Origin: Maritalea sp051251695
GTDB lineage: Bacteria; Pseudomonadota; Alphaproteobacteria; Rhizobiales; Devosiaceae
Direction of reading: 5' to 3'
Assembly (NCBI RefSeq): GCF_051251695.1
Contig: NZ_JBPOEU010000013.1
Location: 54,466 to 118,465 of the forward strand
Length of the DNA stretch: 64,000 nucleotides
How positions within the stretch are numbered: position 1 is the stretch's first letter; the number at the start of each line of letters is the position of its first letter. Under the pieces are notes generated by a model. The model was not told the origin of the DNA. It was given only the letters and a program-made list of their open reading frames with translations, and made no database searches. Below, one piece after another: positions 9,418-17,597 of the stretch. The position numbers were made by a program, and so were the translations under genes.

Positions 9418-9921
9418 CTAATTGATGGCGTTGCCCAGTGCTTTTATACCTGCCGCACCGATAGTTATGTCAAGCTTAGGTGTAGTCGCGCCACTAACAC
9501 CAATTCCGCCAACGAGTTCATTGTTTATATAAATCGGTTGGCCACCACCCAATGCAAACAACTCGCCCGATGTTCCAATAAATGGCAATGGTCCACCTTC
9601 CAAATTCTCACCAAATGCCCAGTCAGACAAGGATTGTGTTGGCACACCAAAGGATACGGAGCTGGTCGATTTGTCTATGGCGAAATCAATGCTACCCAAG
9701 GCAGAGCCGTCCATTTTTTCAAATGCAATCAATGTTCCGCTTTGGTCGACAATTGCGATGCTAACTGCCGCATTGTTGGCTATCGCGGCCCCTTTGGTCG
9801 CATCCATCATGAGTTCTGCCGCATCAAGTGTCAGCATTGTTTGCTTGCTCAAAAGGTGATCGCTGGCAATGGCTGGCAGTGCGGACGTCGCAAGCATGGT
9901 GGCAATAAATAAAATTTTCAT
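9418..9921 (-). CDS. Secreted GlcG/HbpS-family protein
   Basis: 167-residue protein with a signal peptide (MKILFIATMLATSALPAIA, cleavage after ALPAIA) and a single GlcG/HbpS (DUF336) domain. Family motifs: AAxxNNAAVSIAIVDQSGTL, and the C-terminal glycine-rich GGIGVSGATTPKLD. HbpS-type proteins bind haem or act as redox-linked extracytoplasmic sensors; this role is an inference. I chose the ATG at 9921, which has GGAAC about 8 bases upstream; an in-frame ATG at 9933 lacks a ribosome site. Divergently transcribed from a TetR regulator with a large palindrome between them, so its expression is probably controlled by that regulator. Confidence 0.82.
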   Translation of the reverse strand: MKILFIATMLATSALPAIASDHLLSKQTMLTLDAAELMMDATKGAAIANNAAVSIAIVDQSGTLIAFEKMDGSALGSIDFAIDKSTSSVSFGVPTQSLSDWAFGENLEGGPLPFIGTSGELFALGGGQPIYINNELVGGIGVSGATTPKLDITIGAAGIKALGNAIN

Positions 9922-9942
9922 TCGTTGTTCCATAATAGTGGA

Positions 9943-9983
9943 TTGTCAATTTTACAAATTTGGTAATATTGTAAAATTGACAA
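9943..9983. promoter_or_regulatory. Probable TetR operator: 15-bp perfect inverted repeat
   Basis: The arm TTGTCAATTTTACAA (9943-9957) is repeated as its exact reverse complement TTGTAAAATTGACAA (9969-9983), separated by 11 bases. Each arm is itself of the form TTGT-N7-ACAA, so there may be two tandem dimer sites. On the plus strand TTGACA (9977-9982) and TATACT (10002-10007) look like a promoter with a 19-base spacer. The arrangement would let the TetR protein repress both divergent genes. Confidence 0.8.
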
Positions 9984-10011
9984 AAAAACAAGCCTAAGCA
10001 ATATACTTCTT

Positions 10012-10602
10012 ATGTTTGAACATGATGTGACAAAACGCGAAGAAGAAATTATTGAGGCAATGATTGTTGTCATTATGCGTTATGGTTTGTCTAGAACCAG
10101 CATGAACGATATTGCCAAGCAATCAGGTTTGTCTCGACAATCAATTTATTTGTGTTTCTCGACGAAAGACGAGCTTTTGCGCGCAGCAACACGGCTACTT
10201 TGCGGCAGGGCAATTGCGGAGATTAAACAAGAGTTCGAGCAATCCGATGACCTCGCACAGCGACTAAACAAAATATTTGACGCAATCGCAGTCAAAAGTT
10301 TCAAAATGATCCAGCAATCGACAGATCCTTCTGACATTTTAAATGGATTTAATGAAGCTGCGCGTGATGAACTGGTTTCGGCTTCCGAACAGTACCGAAT
10401 CGCCATCGAGGAAGCATTAGCCCCTTACGAAGAGGCGATTGTTGGCCATCAAATGAGTCTTTTTCAGCTCTCAGACTATATTCAGCAATCTTTGATGGCC
10501 TTGAAGCATTCACCCAAAAACGAAGCCCACTTGCACGAACTGCTCAGCGTTTTGCGCAACAGCACGCTTACCCTTTGTGGCGTAGATATCGCAAAAAGCT
10601 AA
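10012..10602 (+). CDS. TetR/AcrR family transcriptional regulator
   Basis: 196 residues. N-terminal helix-turn-helix with GLSRTSMNDIAKQSGLSRQSIYLCFSTKDELL (about residues 28-60), the canonical TetR recognition region; the C-terminal ligand domain is unrelated to anything I recognise. The ATG at 10012 is needed to retain the first HTH helix, yet no Shine-Dalgarno precedes it and a -10-like TATACT ends only four bases before it, so the mRNA may be leaderless. Divergent from the GlcG/HbpS-like gene across a palindromic operator. Confidence 0.88.
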   Translation: MFEHDVTKREEEIIEAMIVVIMRYGLSRTSMNDIAKQSGLSRQSIYLCFSTKDELLRAATRLLCGRAIAEIKQEFEQSDDLAQRLNKIFDAIAVKSFKMIQQSTDPSDILNGFNEAARDELVSASEQYRIAIEEALAPYEEAIVGHQMSLFQLSDYIQQSLMALKHSPKNEAHLHELLSVLRNSTLTLCGVDIAKS

Positions 10603-10639
10603 GACGTGAAAATCTAAGAATGGTGCTCTACGATCAAGA

Positions 10640-11653
10640 CTAGCTGTTGAGCAACTCCGCCATGTCTTTGGCGAAATAGGTCAATATGCCTGAGCATCCT
10701 GCGCGCTTGAACGCAATTAGGCTTTCTACCATCGCGGCTTGGCGATCAATCGCGCCAGCTTGAGCTGCGAATTCAATTTGGGCATATTCGCCAGAAACTT
10801 GATACGCGAACACGGGGATTTCAAACCGAGTTTTGATTTCTCGCACGATATCGAGATACGGCATACCGGGTTTGACCATTATCCAGTCAGCGGCTTCCAA
10901 GATATCTTGCTCGACCTCGCGCATGGCTTCCTCGCGGTTATATGGCTCGAGCTGATACGTCTTTTTGTCGCCTTTCAAGCGGGAGCCAGAACCAACAGCC
11001 TCACGAAATGGTCCGTAGAAGGCGGATGCGTATTTAGCCGCATAGGAAAGCAACAGCGTGTTTTGATGCCCCTCAGCGTCCAAAGCTTCTCGAATTGCGC
11101 CAATGCGTCCGTCCATCATGTCAGATGGGGCAATAATATCGGCACCTGCGCGCACTTGGTTAAGAGATTGCTTGACCAATATTTCGACGCTCTCGTCGTT
11201 TAGAATGCGTTCACCATCTAGCAATCCGTCATGACCATGGGTGGTGTAGGGGTCCAACGCAACGTCGGCGATAAGACCAATTTCGGGTACTGCCGACTTA
11301 ATTGTTGAAAGAGCGCGACACATCAAATTGTCAGGATTATAGCTTTCAGAACCATCTTCAGATCGTGCATCAGCTGGCGTGTTCGGAAAAAGGGCGAGGG
11401 CAGGGATGCCAAGAGCGAGCGCTTCTTTTGCAGCTTGGACGGCGAGATCAATGGATAATCGATCCACGCCAGGCATGGATTTAACGGCCTGCCGTTCATT
11501 CTCACCCTCAATGATAAAGAGCGGCCAAATCAAATCGCTCGGCTGAACGATAGTTTCGCGCACCATATCTCGGCTCCAACCATATTGCCGAGAGCGACGG
11601 AGGCGACGTCCTGCTAGAAAATCCATATTCACACGCTCAAAATTCTTACTCAT
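10640..11653 (-). CDS. hemB: Delta-aminolevulinic acid dehydratase (porphobilinogen synthase)
   Basis: 337-residue cytosolic enzyme condensing two 5-aminolevulinate molecules to porphobilinogen in haem synthesis. Schiff-base lysines sit in YAAKYASAFYGPFREA and MVKPGMPYLD. The metal site reads DVALDPYTTHGHDG: the three zinc cysteines of the E. coli/animal enzyme are replaced, so this belongs to the Mg2+/K+ dependent class found in Rhizobiales and Pseudomonas. It is separated from the TetR gene by 37 bases, tail to tail. Confidence 0.97.
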   Translation of the reverse strand: MSKNFERVNMDFLAGRRLRRSRQYGWSRDMVRETIVQPSDLIWPLFIIEGENERQAVKSMPGVDRLSIDLAVQAAKEALALGIPALALFPNTPADARSEDGSESYNPDNLMCRALSTIKSAVPEIGLIADVALDPYTTHGHDGLLDGERILNDESVEILVKQSLNQVRAGADIIAPSDMMDGRIGAIREALDAEGHQNTLLLSYAAKYASAFYGPFREAVGSGSRLKGDKKTYQLEPYNREEAMREVEQDILEAADWIMVKPGMPYLDIVREIKTRFEIPVFAYQVSGEYAQIEFAAQAGAIDRQAAMVESLIAFKRAGCSGILTYFAKDMAELLNS

Positions 11654-11820
11654 ATGCCGTCATTTTCCTGAATTGGATTTTTGCTTGGAATCTTAAATTG
11701 CTTGACGCATTTGGAACTTAACTTGAAACAATGGTCCAGCAAAATTTATGCAATTTAGCTGCGGCACCTTGCCACGAGCAGCCTAGTTTGGTTATGCAGC
11801 TTTAAAAGAGGAAACGCAAA

Positions 11821-12213
11821 ATGGCATTTTCAGCCCGACGGATTCGTATTGTTGCACGCATTGTTGCTGGCGTTAGCCTTGTCGTGGGTTTGATGAATGC
11901 GTTCAACGCTATGGGTGTATCTGCCAGTTTAATAAGCCCAATCGAACAATATGGCGAAGCAGCATTCGCTGTGTTGTCTGTTGTAGCGCTATTAAGGCTT
12001 TTTGCGGCGGTCGGGTTGTGGGCCCATGCAACTTGGGGCGCATTTCTGCTTCTTTTTGCAAGTGTGCTCGAAATGTTTATTGCGACCTCAGGTCTTGTTG
12101 ACCTCATGATCAGCCCTACCGGATTTGCAATCAGCATCCTGTTGCTTGCTTCATCATTGGGATTGTTAATTTGGCGTTCAGTGAACAAGCACCAGCACGT
12201 AAACCAATTGTGA
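11821..12213 (+). CDS. Small four-helix membrane protein (possibly DUF6163)
   Basis: 130 residues with about four hydrophobic helices (roughly 9-30, 50-75, 78-98, 100-121) and basic ends, including a short His/Lys-rich tail. Position between hemB and the LdtR regulator is where Hyphomicrobiales genomes carry a DUF6163 protein, and I offer that name from memory of synteny only. No catalytic motif seen. Preceded by AAGAGGAAACGCAAA, a good ribosome site. Confidence 0.6.
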   Translation: MAFSARRIRIVARIVAGVSLVVGLMNAFNAMGVSASLISPIEQYGEAAFAVLSVVALLRLFAAVGLWAHATWGAFLLLFASVLEMFIATSGLVDLMISPTGFAISILLLASSLGLLIWRSVNKHQHVNQL

Positions 12214-12274
12214 AGGTTATGAAAACCTGAACGTGCTTAAGGTTTGAGAAAGCTAAAAATGCCTATTTATTCAG

Positions 12275-12300
12275 TAAGATATTCTTAAGTCTGTATCTTA
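12275..12300. promoter_or_regulatory. Inverted repeat upstream of ldtR
   Basis: TAAGATA (12275-12281) and TATCTTA (12294-12300) form a perfect 7-bp inverted repeat with a 12-base spacer, inside the AT-rich leader of the MarR-type regulator. The spacing suits a winged-helix dimer, so an autoregulatory site is plausible but unproven. Confidence 0.45.
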
Positions 12301-12376
12301 AACTGATATTATAGCTCGTTCGCTAATTTGGCTGCATAGACACGAAAAATCGTGCGACCAAAACAGTGAGGCAATT

Positions 12377-12889
12377 ATGACTACGAACCCGATGAAAGTT
12401 AAGGCGCATTTGCCTGAAGAAGCTGGCCCCTCTTTAAAGCCAAGCTATCTGGAAGCCGTTTCTCGCGTGGAGCGTCTTCACCGTCGTTTACTCGATCTGG
12501 TAAAAGACGAGTTTGACCGCATGGGTTGGGATGATATCAACCCAGTTCAAGCCATTATGATGTTCAATATTGGTGGCTCTGAGTTGACAGCAGGCGAATT
12601 GCGTTCGCGAGGCTACTATTTGGGATCAAACGTATCTTACAACCTCAAAAAGTTGGTGGATACAGGATATATTTTTCAGGAACGCTCAAAGGCTGACAGA
12701 CGTTCAGTTCGAATTAAGCTTACGCCAAAGGGCGAAGAGGTTGCAGAAGTGATCGACGAACTTTATGACCGCCACTTGAAATCCATCGCGCATGTTGGTG
12801 GTTTGTCGGAAACAGAATTTGAAGGTCTAAACACAGCCCTTGCACGTCTGGAACGTTTCTGGGTCGATCAAATTCTTTATAAACTTTAG
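12377..12889 (+). CDS. ldtR: MarR-type regulator LdtR
   Basis: 170-residue winged-helix regulator. The wHTH spans about residues 55-125: ELTAGELRSRGYYLGSNVSYNLKKLV is the recognition region and RSKADRRSVRIKLTPKGEEV the wing. This form, with the unusual YYLGSNVSYNLKKL segment, is characteristic of LdtR of Hyphomicrobiales, studied in Liberibacter as an activator of the L,D-transpeptidase gene ldtP. Here too the L,D-transpeptidase gene lies immediately downstream, which strongly supports the assignment. LdtR activity is known to respond to small-molecule ligands. Confidence 0.88.
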   Translation: MTTNPMKVKAHLPEEAGPSLKPSYLEAVSRVERLHRRLLDLVKDEFDRMGWDDINPVQAIMMFNIGGSELTAGELRSRGYYLGSNVSYNLKKLVDTGYIFQERSKADRRSVRIKLTPKGEEVAEVIDELYDRHLKSIAHVGGLSETEFEGLNTALARLERFWVDQILYKL

Positions 12890-13061
12890 AACTTACGATA
12901 TTACCTGTTTGGTTAAGCACACCGGCTGCGCCTGTTTCTTCATCGAAACATGGCGTGGCTTGATGCTTCATTGCTAGTTTAGGTGTCGCTTCCAATTGAG
13001 GCGCTGGCAATTCAATAAAGCCGCAAACGACACAAAGATGCCTTAAACACCAACTAGGCAA

Positions 13062-13109
13062 AACCAATACAATCATTGGTTGAGGGTTTGCGCATGTAGT
13101 GTTAAACAC
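13062..13109. promoter_or_regulatory. Two inverted repeats in the ldtP leader
   Basis: AACCAAT (13062-13068) pairs with ATTGGTT (13075-13081), spacer 6. GTGTTAAACAC (13099-13109) is a second odd palindrome. Both lie 40-90 bases upstream of the ldtP start and are candidate LdtR or polymerase-proximal regulatory sites. Confidence 0.4.
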
Positions 13110-13148
13110 GCTGATGTATTCATAAGCTGTAGTTGGGGCATTTTTGTC

Positions 13149-14351
13149 ATGAAATTCTTGAAGCGAAACACTGTTAAAATGCTTGCTGGCGCGATCGTCG
13201 CCATGTCGCTTGGCGTTTCAGCGCCTTTTGCGCAGGATAGTGTAAGCGCGGCACAAGATGCGATCGACTCGATCGAGCCCGTTCTTTCCTACGACACGGC
13301 CTACAATCTACAATTAGCCATCCAAAAATATGAAGCGATCGCTGCTGCAGGCGGCTGGGAGCCGATTTCGCGCGGATCGTACGGTTTAAAGCTTGGCAAA
13401 AGTCAGGGCCATGTGCGTGGCATTCGTAGACGTTTGATGGCATCTGGCGATTTGGATCCCAATCTTCGGCTGTCTGACGAATTTGATGCAGATGTTGATG
13501 CTGCGGTACGCCTCTTTCAGGCCCGTCACGGTTTGCGTTTAACGGGCGTTCTTGACCAAGAAACCTTCATCACCATGAATGTGCCGGTACAGGAAAAGCT
13601 CAATCAGCTTCGTCTGAACCAAGCACGTGTTCAGGAATTGGTACCAGCACTCGCAGATCAGTATATTGTTGTGAACATTCCTGCCGCTTCAATTGAAGCC
13701 GTGTCAAACGGCACCGTTGAGCGCCGTCACACGGCGATTGTTGGCCGTATTGATCGCCCAACTCCAATTTTGCAGTCCAAAGTCCACCAGATCAATTTTA
13801 ACCCATATTGGCATGTGCCCAAGAGCATTATTCGCCGCGACATCATCAAATATATGAATGATGATCCGCAGTATTTGGCCAATTTCCGGATTAAAATTTA
13901 TGACGGCAATGGTGAGGAACTCGAGCCAAGCTCTGTTGACTGGAAAACAGAAGAGGCAGTTCAGTATTCATTCCGCCAGGAGCCCGGTGCTGAAAACTCC
14001 ATGGGTCATGTGAAAATCAACTTTCACAATAAACATGCGGTTTATCTGCACGATACGCCTCAAAAATCACTGTTTGGTCAAAACAGACGTTTTCACTCTT
14101 CAGGCTGCGTGCGCGTGGATGACGTCGATCAGCTTGTGTCATGGTTGTTGCAGAGCAACGGCGAATGGGACCAAAACGCTGTGGACGCAGCATTTGAATC
14201 TGGGGAACGTTTAGACGTCAGCATAAAAAATCCAGTGCCGATTATCACGACCTACATCACTGCCTGGGCAAACCGCGAAGGTGTTGTTTCGTTCCGTGAA
14301 GATATCTACCAATATGATGCGCAGGGCCGAGTGGCATTGGCTAGCGATTAA
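13149..14351 (+). CDS. ldtP: Periplasmic L,D-transpeptidase LdtP
   Basis: 400-residue exported peptidoglycan-remodelling enzyme that makes 3-3 crosslinks or attaches proteins to meso-DAP. Signal peptide at residues 1-28 (basic MKFLKRNTVK then a hydrophobic core ending APFAQ). A peptidoglycan-binding (PG_binding_1-like) domain covers about 70-150 with the FQARHGLRLTGVLDQET motif. The YkuD catalytic domain (about 170-345) ends with HSSGCVRVDD, holding the nucleophilic Cys. A start at 13080 would add 23 residues and destroy the signal peptide, so 13149 is chosen. Likely regulated by the upstream ldtR. Confidence 0.9.
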   Translation: MKFLKRNTVKMLAGAIVAMSLGVSAPFAQDSVSAAQDAIDSIEPVLSYDTAYNLQLAIQKYEAIAAAGGWEPISRGSYGLKLGKSQGHVRGIRRRLMASGDLDPNLRLSDEFDADVDAAVRLFQARHGLRLTGVLDQETFITMNVPVQEKLNQLRLNQARVQELVPALADQYIVVNIPAASIEAVSNGTVERRHTAIVGRIDRPTPILQSKVHQINFNPYWHVPKSIIRRDIIKYMNDDPQYLANFRIKIYDGNGEELEPSSVDWKTEEAVQYSFRQEPGAENSMGHVKINFHNKHAVYLHDTPQKSLFGQNRRFHSSGCVRVDDVDQLVSWLLQSNGEWDQNAVDAAFESGERLDVSIKNPVPIITTYITAWANREGVVSFREDIYQYDAQGRVALASD

Positions 14352-14369
14352 GAACTAAAGGGTTCGTCC

Positions 14370-14570
14370 ATGAGAGAGCGTGACGTTACGCCGGTCGGCA
14401 CCGTTTATTTCGAGTTCATTCAAATGGGTGGGCAAGTGCGAATCGCAGCCATTCATGAAGAAACCGGCACAGAAGTCATGGCAATTGCACCAATTCAAGC
14501 GACTGAGCAGCATATGCGACAGTTGGCGTTGGGCAAATTGCGTCGGAAACTAGCAGAAGCAAAGTCTTAG
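14370..14570 (+). CDS. Small conserved protein, possibly DUF6898
   Basis: 66-residue soluble protein with a compact beta pattern (VGTVYFEFIQMGGQVRIAAI, then EETGTEVMAIAP) and an alpha-helical basic tail (LALGKLRRKLAEAKS). It sits 18 bases after ldtP and 96 bases before glyA. Hyphomicrobiales carry a short DUF6898 protein of this shape, but I am unsure of the match. Function unknown. Confidence 0.6.
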   Translation: MRERDVTPVGTVYFEFIQMGGQVRIAAIHEETGTEVMAIAPIQATEQHMRQLALGKLRRKLAEAKS

Positions 14571-14666
14571 CAAGAACCGATTGAACTTTAGACGACTTGG
14601 ATTACCCAATTCTCTATGATATGCCGTCCTCACCGAAATTGGTCGTTATAATCGCGAGGATTTTCC

Positions 14667-15953
14667 ATGACCGAAATTTTTCCAAATTTCTTCACCAATT
14701 CGCTGGCAGATGTCGATCCTGATGTTGCGCGGGCAATTGATGCTGAACTTAAGCGTCAGCAAACTGAAATCGAACTTATTGCTTCAGAGAATATCGTCTC
14801 TAAAGCGGTAATTCAGGCGCAGGGCACAGTCCTGACCAACAAATATGCTGAGGGCTATCCCGGCAAACGTTATTATGGCGGTTGTCAGCATGTTGATGTT
14901 GTTGAGAACTTGGCCATTGATCGCGCCAAGAAGCTCTTCGATTGCGCATATGCCAATGTGCAGCCGAACTCTGGCTCACAAGCCAACCAAGGCGTATTCC
15001 AAGCACTTATTCAGCCCGGCGATACGATCCTGGGCATGAGCCTTGATGCAGGTGGACACCTTACCCACGGCGCGCGTCCTAACCAATCTGGTAAATGGTT
15101 CAATGCGATCCATTATGGCGTGCGTAAAGAGGACGGTCTGTGTGATATGGACCAAGTGCGTGACTTGGCTAGGGAACATAAACCCAAGCTGATCATTGCA
15201 GGTTTCTCCGCTTATTCGCGCGTTCTTGATTTTGCGGCCTTCCGCGAGATTGCGGACGAAGTAGGCGCCTACTTCATGGTGGATATGGCACACGTTGCTG
15301 GCCTTGTGGCTGGTGGCAAATATCCTAGTCCGTTCCCACACGCCCACGTTGCAACCACAACTACGCATAAAACGTTGCGCGGACCACGCGGCGGCATGAT
15401 TCTGACAAACGATGAAGCGCTCGCCAAAAAGTTCAATTCAGCGATTTTCCCTGGTATTCAGGGTGGACCTCTGATGCATGTTATTGCAGCAAAAGCAGTG
15501 GCTTTTGGTGAAGCTTTAACAGATGACTTCAAGCAATATATCACTAAAGTTGTCGACAATGCCCAAAGCATGTCAGACGCGCTTATTGAAGGTGGGTTGG
15601 ACATTGCATCAGGCGGTACAGACAACCATTTGATGCTCGTTGACCTTCGTCCTAAAGGCGTTACCGGTAAGGCAACTGAGGCTGCTCTGGAACGTGCGCA
15701 CATTACCTGTAACAAAAACGCCATTCCGTTTGATCCGGAAAAGCCTTTCGTAACGTCCGGTATTCGTGTGGGTACACCAGCGGCAACATCACGCGGTTTT
15801 TGTACAGTGAGCTTTAAGACTGTCGGCGAATTGATCGTTGAAGTTGTTGATGGGCTTTCAAAAAATGGCGAAGAGGGCAATGCAAGCGTTGAAGCTGGCG
15901 TACGTGAGCAAGTAAAACTGCTCACAGATTCGCACCCGATTTACGCTGATTAG
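14667..15953 (+). CDS. glyA: Serine hydroxymethyltransferase
   Basis: 428-residue PLP enzyme interconverting serine and glycine with tetrahydrofolate, the main source of one-carbon units. PLP lysine in TTTHKTLRGPRGG; other signatures are SENIVSKAVI, the GKRYYGG substrate loop and GTDNHLMLVDL. Followed after 15 bases by nrdR behind a strong CTGGAGG ribosome site; the glyA-nrdR pair is conserved in alphaproteobacteria. Confidence 0.97.
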   Translation: MTEIFPNFFTNSLADVDPDVARAIDAELKRQQTEIELIASENIVSKAVIQAQGTVLTNKYAEGYPGKRYYGGCQHVDVVENLAIDRAKKLFDCAYANVQPNSGSQANQGVFQALIQPGDTILGMSLDAGGHLTHGARPNQSGKWFNAIHYGVRKEDGLCDMDQVRDLAREHKPKLIIAGFSAYSRVLDFAAFREIADEVGAYFMVDMAHVAGLVAGGKYPSPFPHAHVATTTTHKTLRGPRGGMILTNDEALAKKFNSAIFPGIQGGPLMHVIAAKAVAFGEALTDDFKQYITKVVDNAQSMSDALIEGGLDIASGGTDNHLMLVDLRPKGVTGKATEAALERAHITCNKNAIPFDPEKPFVTSGIRVGTPAATSRGFCTVSFKTVGELIVEVVDGLSKNGEEGNASVEAGVREQVKLLTDSHPIYAD

Positions 15954-15968
15954 GCCTCTGGAGGCACC

Positions 15969-16436
15969 ATGCGCTGCCCATATTGCGGTAATCACGATAC
16001 GCAAGTGAAGGATTCTCGGCCAACCGAGGATTCTAACGCGATCCGTCGCCGCCGAGTTTGCTCGGCGTGCGGTGGGCGGTTCACCACGTTTGAACGTGTG
16101 CAATTGCGCGAGCTGATTGTCAGCAAAAAATCGGGCCGCAAAGTGCCTTTTGATCGCGAGAAACTCACGCGATCAATCAAAACCGCTCTTCGCAAACGCG
16201 AAGTCGATGCAGAAGCTGCAGATCGAATGATCTCTGGCGTGGTGCGTCGGCTCGAAAGCATTGGCGAAAACGAAATCACCTCAGAGCAAATTGGCCAACT
16301 GGTTATGGAGGGCCTTAAAGAGCTCGATGATGTGGCCTTTGTTCGGTTTGCCTCCGTTTATAAGAATTTTTCCAAAGCAGATGATTTCAAATCCTTCCTT
16401 TCCCAGCTTGATGCCGGAAGTAAGGAAGACGAGTAG
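15969..16436 (+). CDS. nrdR: Transcriptional repressor NrdR
   Basis: 155-residue repressor of ribonucleotide reductase genes, acting as an ATP/dATP-sensing oligomer. N-terminal zinc ribbon with CPYC (residues 3-6) and CSACGGRFTTFER; an ATP-cone domain follows (about 49-139). Downstream the usual ribD and ribE genes of the alphaproteobacterial nrdR-ribD-ribE-ribH-nusB run are absent; 207 bases without a gene lead to ribH. Confidence 0.95.
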   Translation: MRCPYCGNHDTQVKDSRPTEDSNAIRRRRVCSACGGRFTTFERVQLRELIVSKKSGRKVPFDREKLTRSIKTALRKREVDAEAADRMISGVVRRLESIGENEITSEQIGQLVMEGLKELDDVAFVRFASVYKNFSKADDFKSFLSQLDAGSKEDE

Positions 16437-16643
16437 TTGGGCGGACTAAGGTCCAGCTTGACGCTATTTCTTCCTGTTTCAATGAGGCATTTTATAAAGT
16501 ACGCCCCATTAATCGGGGGCAGGCAAATGCGGCCTTGCAAATGTGGGCAATGAGATAAACATTGAAATTGATCATGCGGCGCGATATGCAGCCAGCTTGA
16601 TCGCAATGAACTATGCTCGCTAATTCGCAATTTGAGGACCAAA

Positions 16644-17096
16644 ATGACAGATAAGCCAAGTATTTTGCTCATAGAAGCGCGCAATTATGAAGAACTTGCC
16701 GACGAGTTGGCAACAGGCGCCATGGAAGTTTTGGACGAAGCAGGCGCTGTTGTGACACGTATTTCTGTCCCCGGCGTACTCGATATACCCAGCGCGCTAT
16801 CGATGGCGCTTATTGGTGCAGAAGTTGCTGATGCTGATGTTTACGATGGTTATGTCTTGCTTGGCGTGGTTATTCGATCTGAAACATCCCGCTATGAGAT
16901 TGTCGCAAATGAGAGCGCACGCGCAATTATGAGCATGGTGACGTCTGAAGGCTTAGCCTTAGGTAATGGTATTCAAACTGTGGAAAACCAAGACCAAGCG
17001 CGGGGTCGGGTTAAACGAACCAACAAAAATAACGGCGCAGATGCCGCCAGAACAGCACTTGCCATGATCGACGTGAAAAAGAAGTTTGGATTGTAA
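16644..17096 (+). CDS. ribH: Lumazine synthase homologue with altered active site
   Basis: 150-residue member of the 6,7-dimethyl-8-ribityllumazine synthase family (penultimate step of riboflavin synthesis), recognisable by VPGVLDIPSALSMAL, YDGYVLLGVVIRSETSRYEIV and GIQTVENQDQARGR. Two key active-site residues differ: the catalytic His of the usual GET[THY]H[FY]D loop is Arg83 (codon CGC at 16890-16892), and the aromatic residue of the usual ARF[YN] motif is Asn (ARNY, residues 14-17). The start at 16644 has GAGG six bases upstream; a TTG at 16632 is less likely. nusB follows after three bases. It may be an inactive or repurposed paralogue. Confidence 0.85.
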   Translation: MTDKPSILLIEARNYEELADELATGAMEVLDEAGAVVTRISVPGVLDIPSALSMALIGAEVADADVYDGYVLLGVVIRSETSRYEIVANESARAIMSMVTSEGLALGNGIQTVENQDQARGRVKRTNKNNGADAARTALAMIDVKKKFGL

Positions 17097-17099
17097 GAG

Positions 17100-17582
17100 A
17101 TGAACGAAGATAAACAACAACGTTCGCCCGGACAGGCCAATCAGCGCGGCGCGGCGCGTCTAGCTGCGGTGCAAGCGCTTTATCAAATGGATATCGGCCG
17201 AAGTTCGCTTGAGGCGACTTTGACCCAGTTTGACATGTTTTATTTGGGTAAAGAAGTAGAGGGAGACGAGTATCTCCCTGCGGACAAAGACTATTTCACC
17301 CAAATCCTAAAAGGCGTGAAAGCGCATCAGCTCAAGATTGATCCAATAGTCGATAATTCACTGGTTGAAGGTTGGCCCGTTACTCGAATCGATAGTACAC
17401 TCCGTGCGATCCTGCGTTCTGCAGCGTTCGAATTATTGTACAAAAAAGATGTTCCCGTACGTGTAGTCATCACTGAATATGTCGATGTTGCACGGGCGTT
17501 TTTCGAAAAAGATCAACCTGCCATGGTCAATGGCGTTTTGCATAATATTGCGCAGATATTTAGACCAGACGAACTGAAATAA
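17100..17582 (+). CDS. nusB: Transcription antitermination factor NusB
   Basis: 160-residue all-helical RNA-binding protein which with NusE (S10) binds boxA in rRNA leaders. Signature RGAARLAAVQALYQMDIG at the N-terminus and the C-terminal VVITEYVDVARAFFEKDQPAMVNGVL helix pair. Three bases after ribH. The gene that often follows in relatives, thiL, is not here; an MFS transporter is instead. Confidence 0.95.
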   Translation: MNEDKQQRSPGQANQRGAARLAAVQALYQMDIGRSSLEATLTQFDMFYLGKEVEGDEYLPADKDYFTQILKGVKAHQLKIDPIVDNSLVEGWPVTRIDSTLRAILRSAAFELLYKKDVPVRVVITEYVDVARAFFEKDQPAMVNGVLHNIAQIFRPDELK

Positions 17583-17597
17583 ACGGAGTCCCCAAAG

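Noticed and set aside
9301..9912. 203-codon plus-strand frame with many cysteines
   Set aside because: Antisense to the GlcG/HbpS-like gene; Cys-rich composition is an artefact of the opposite strand, and no ribosome site or homology is seen.
16437..16643. FMN riboswitch before ribH
   Set aside because: The conserved FMN-element motifs could not be found in the interval.
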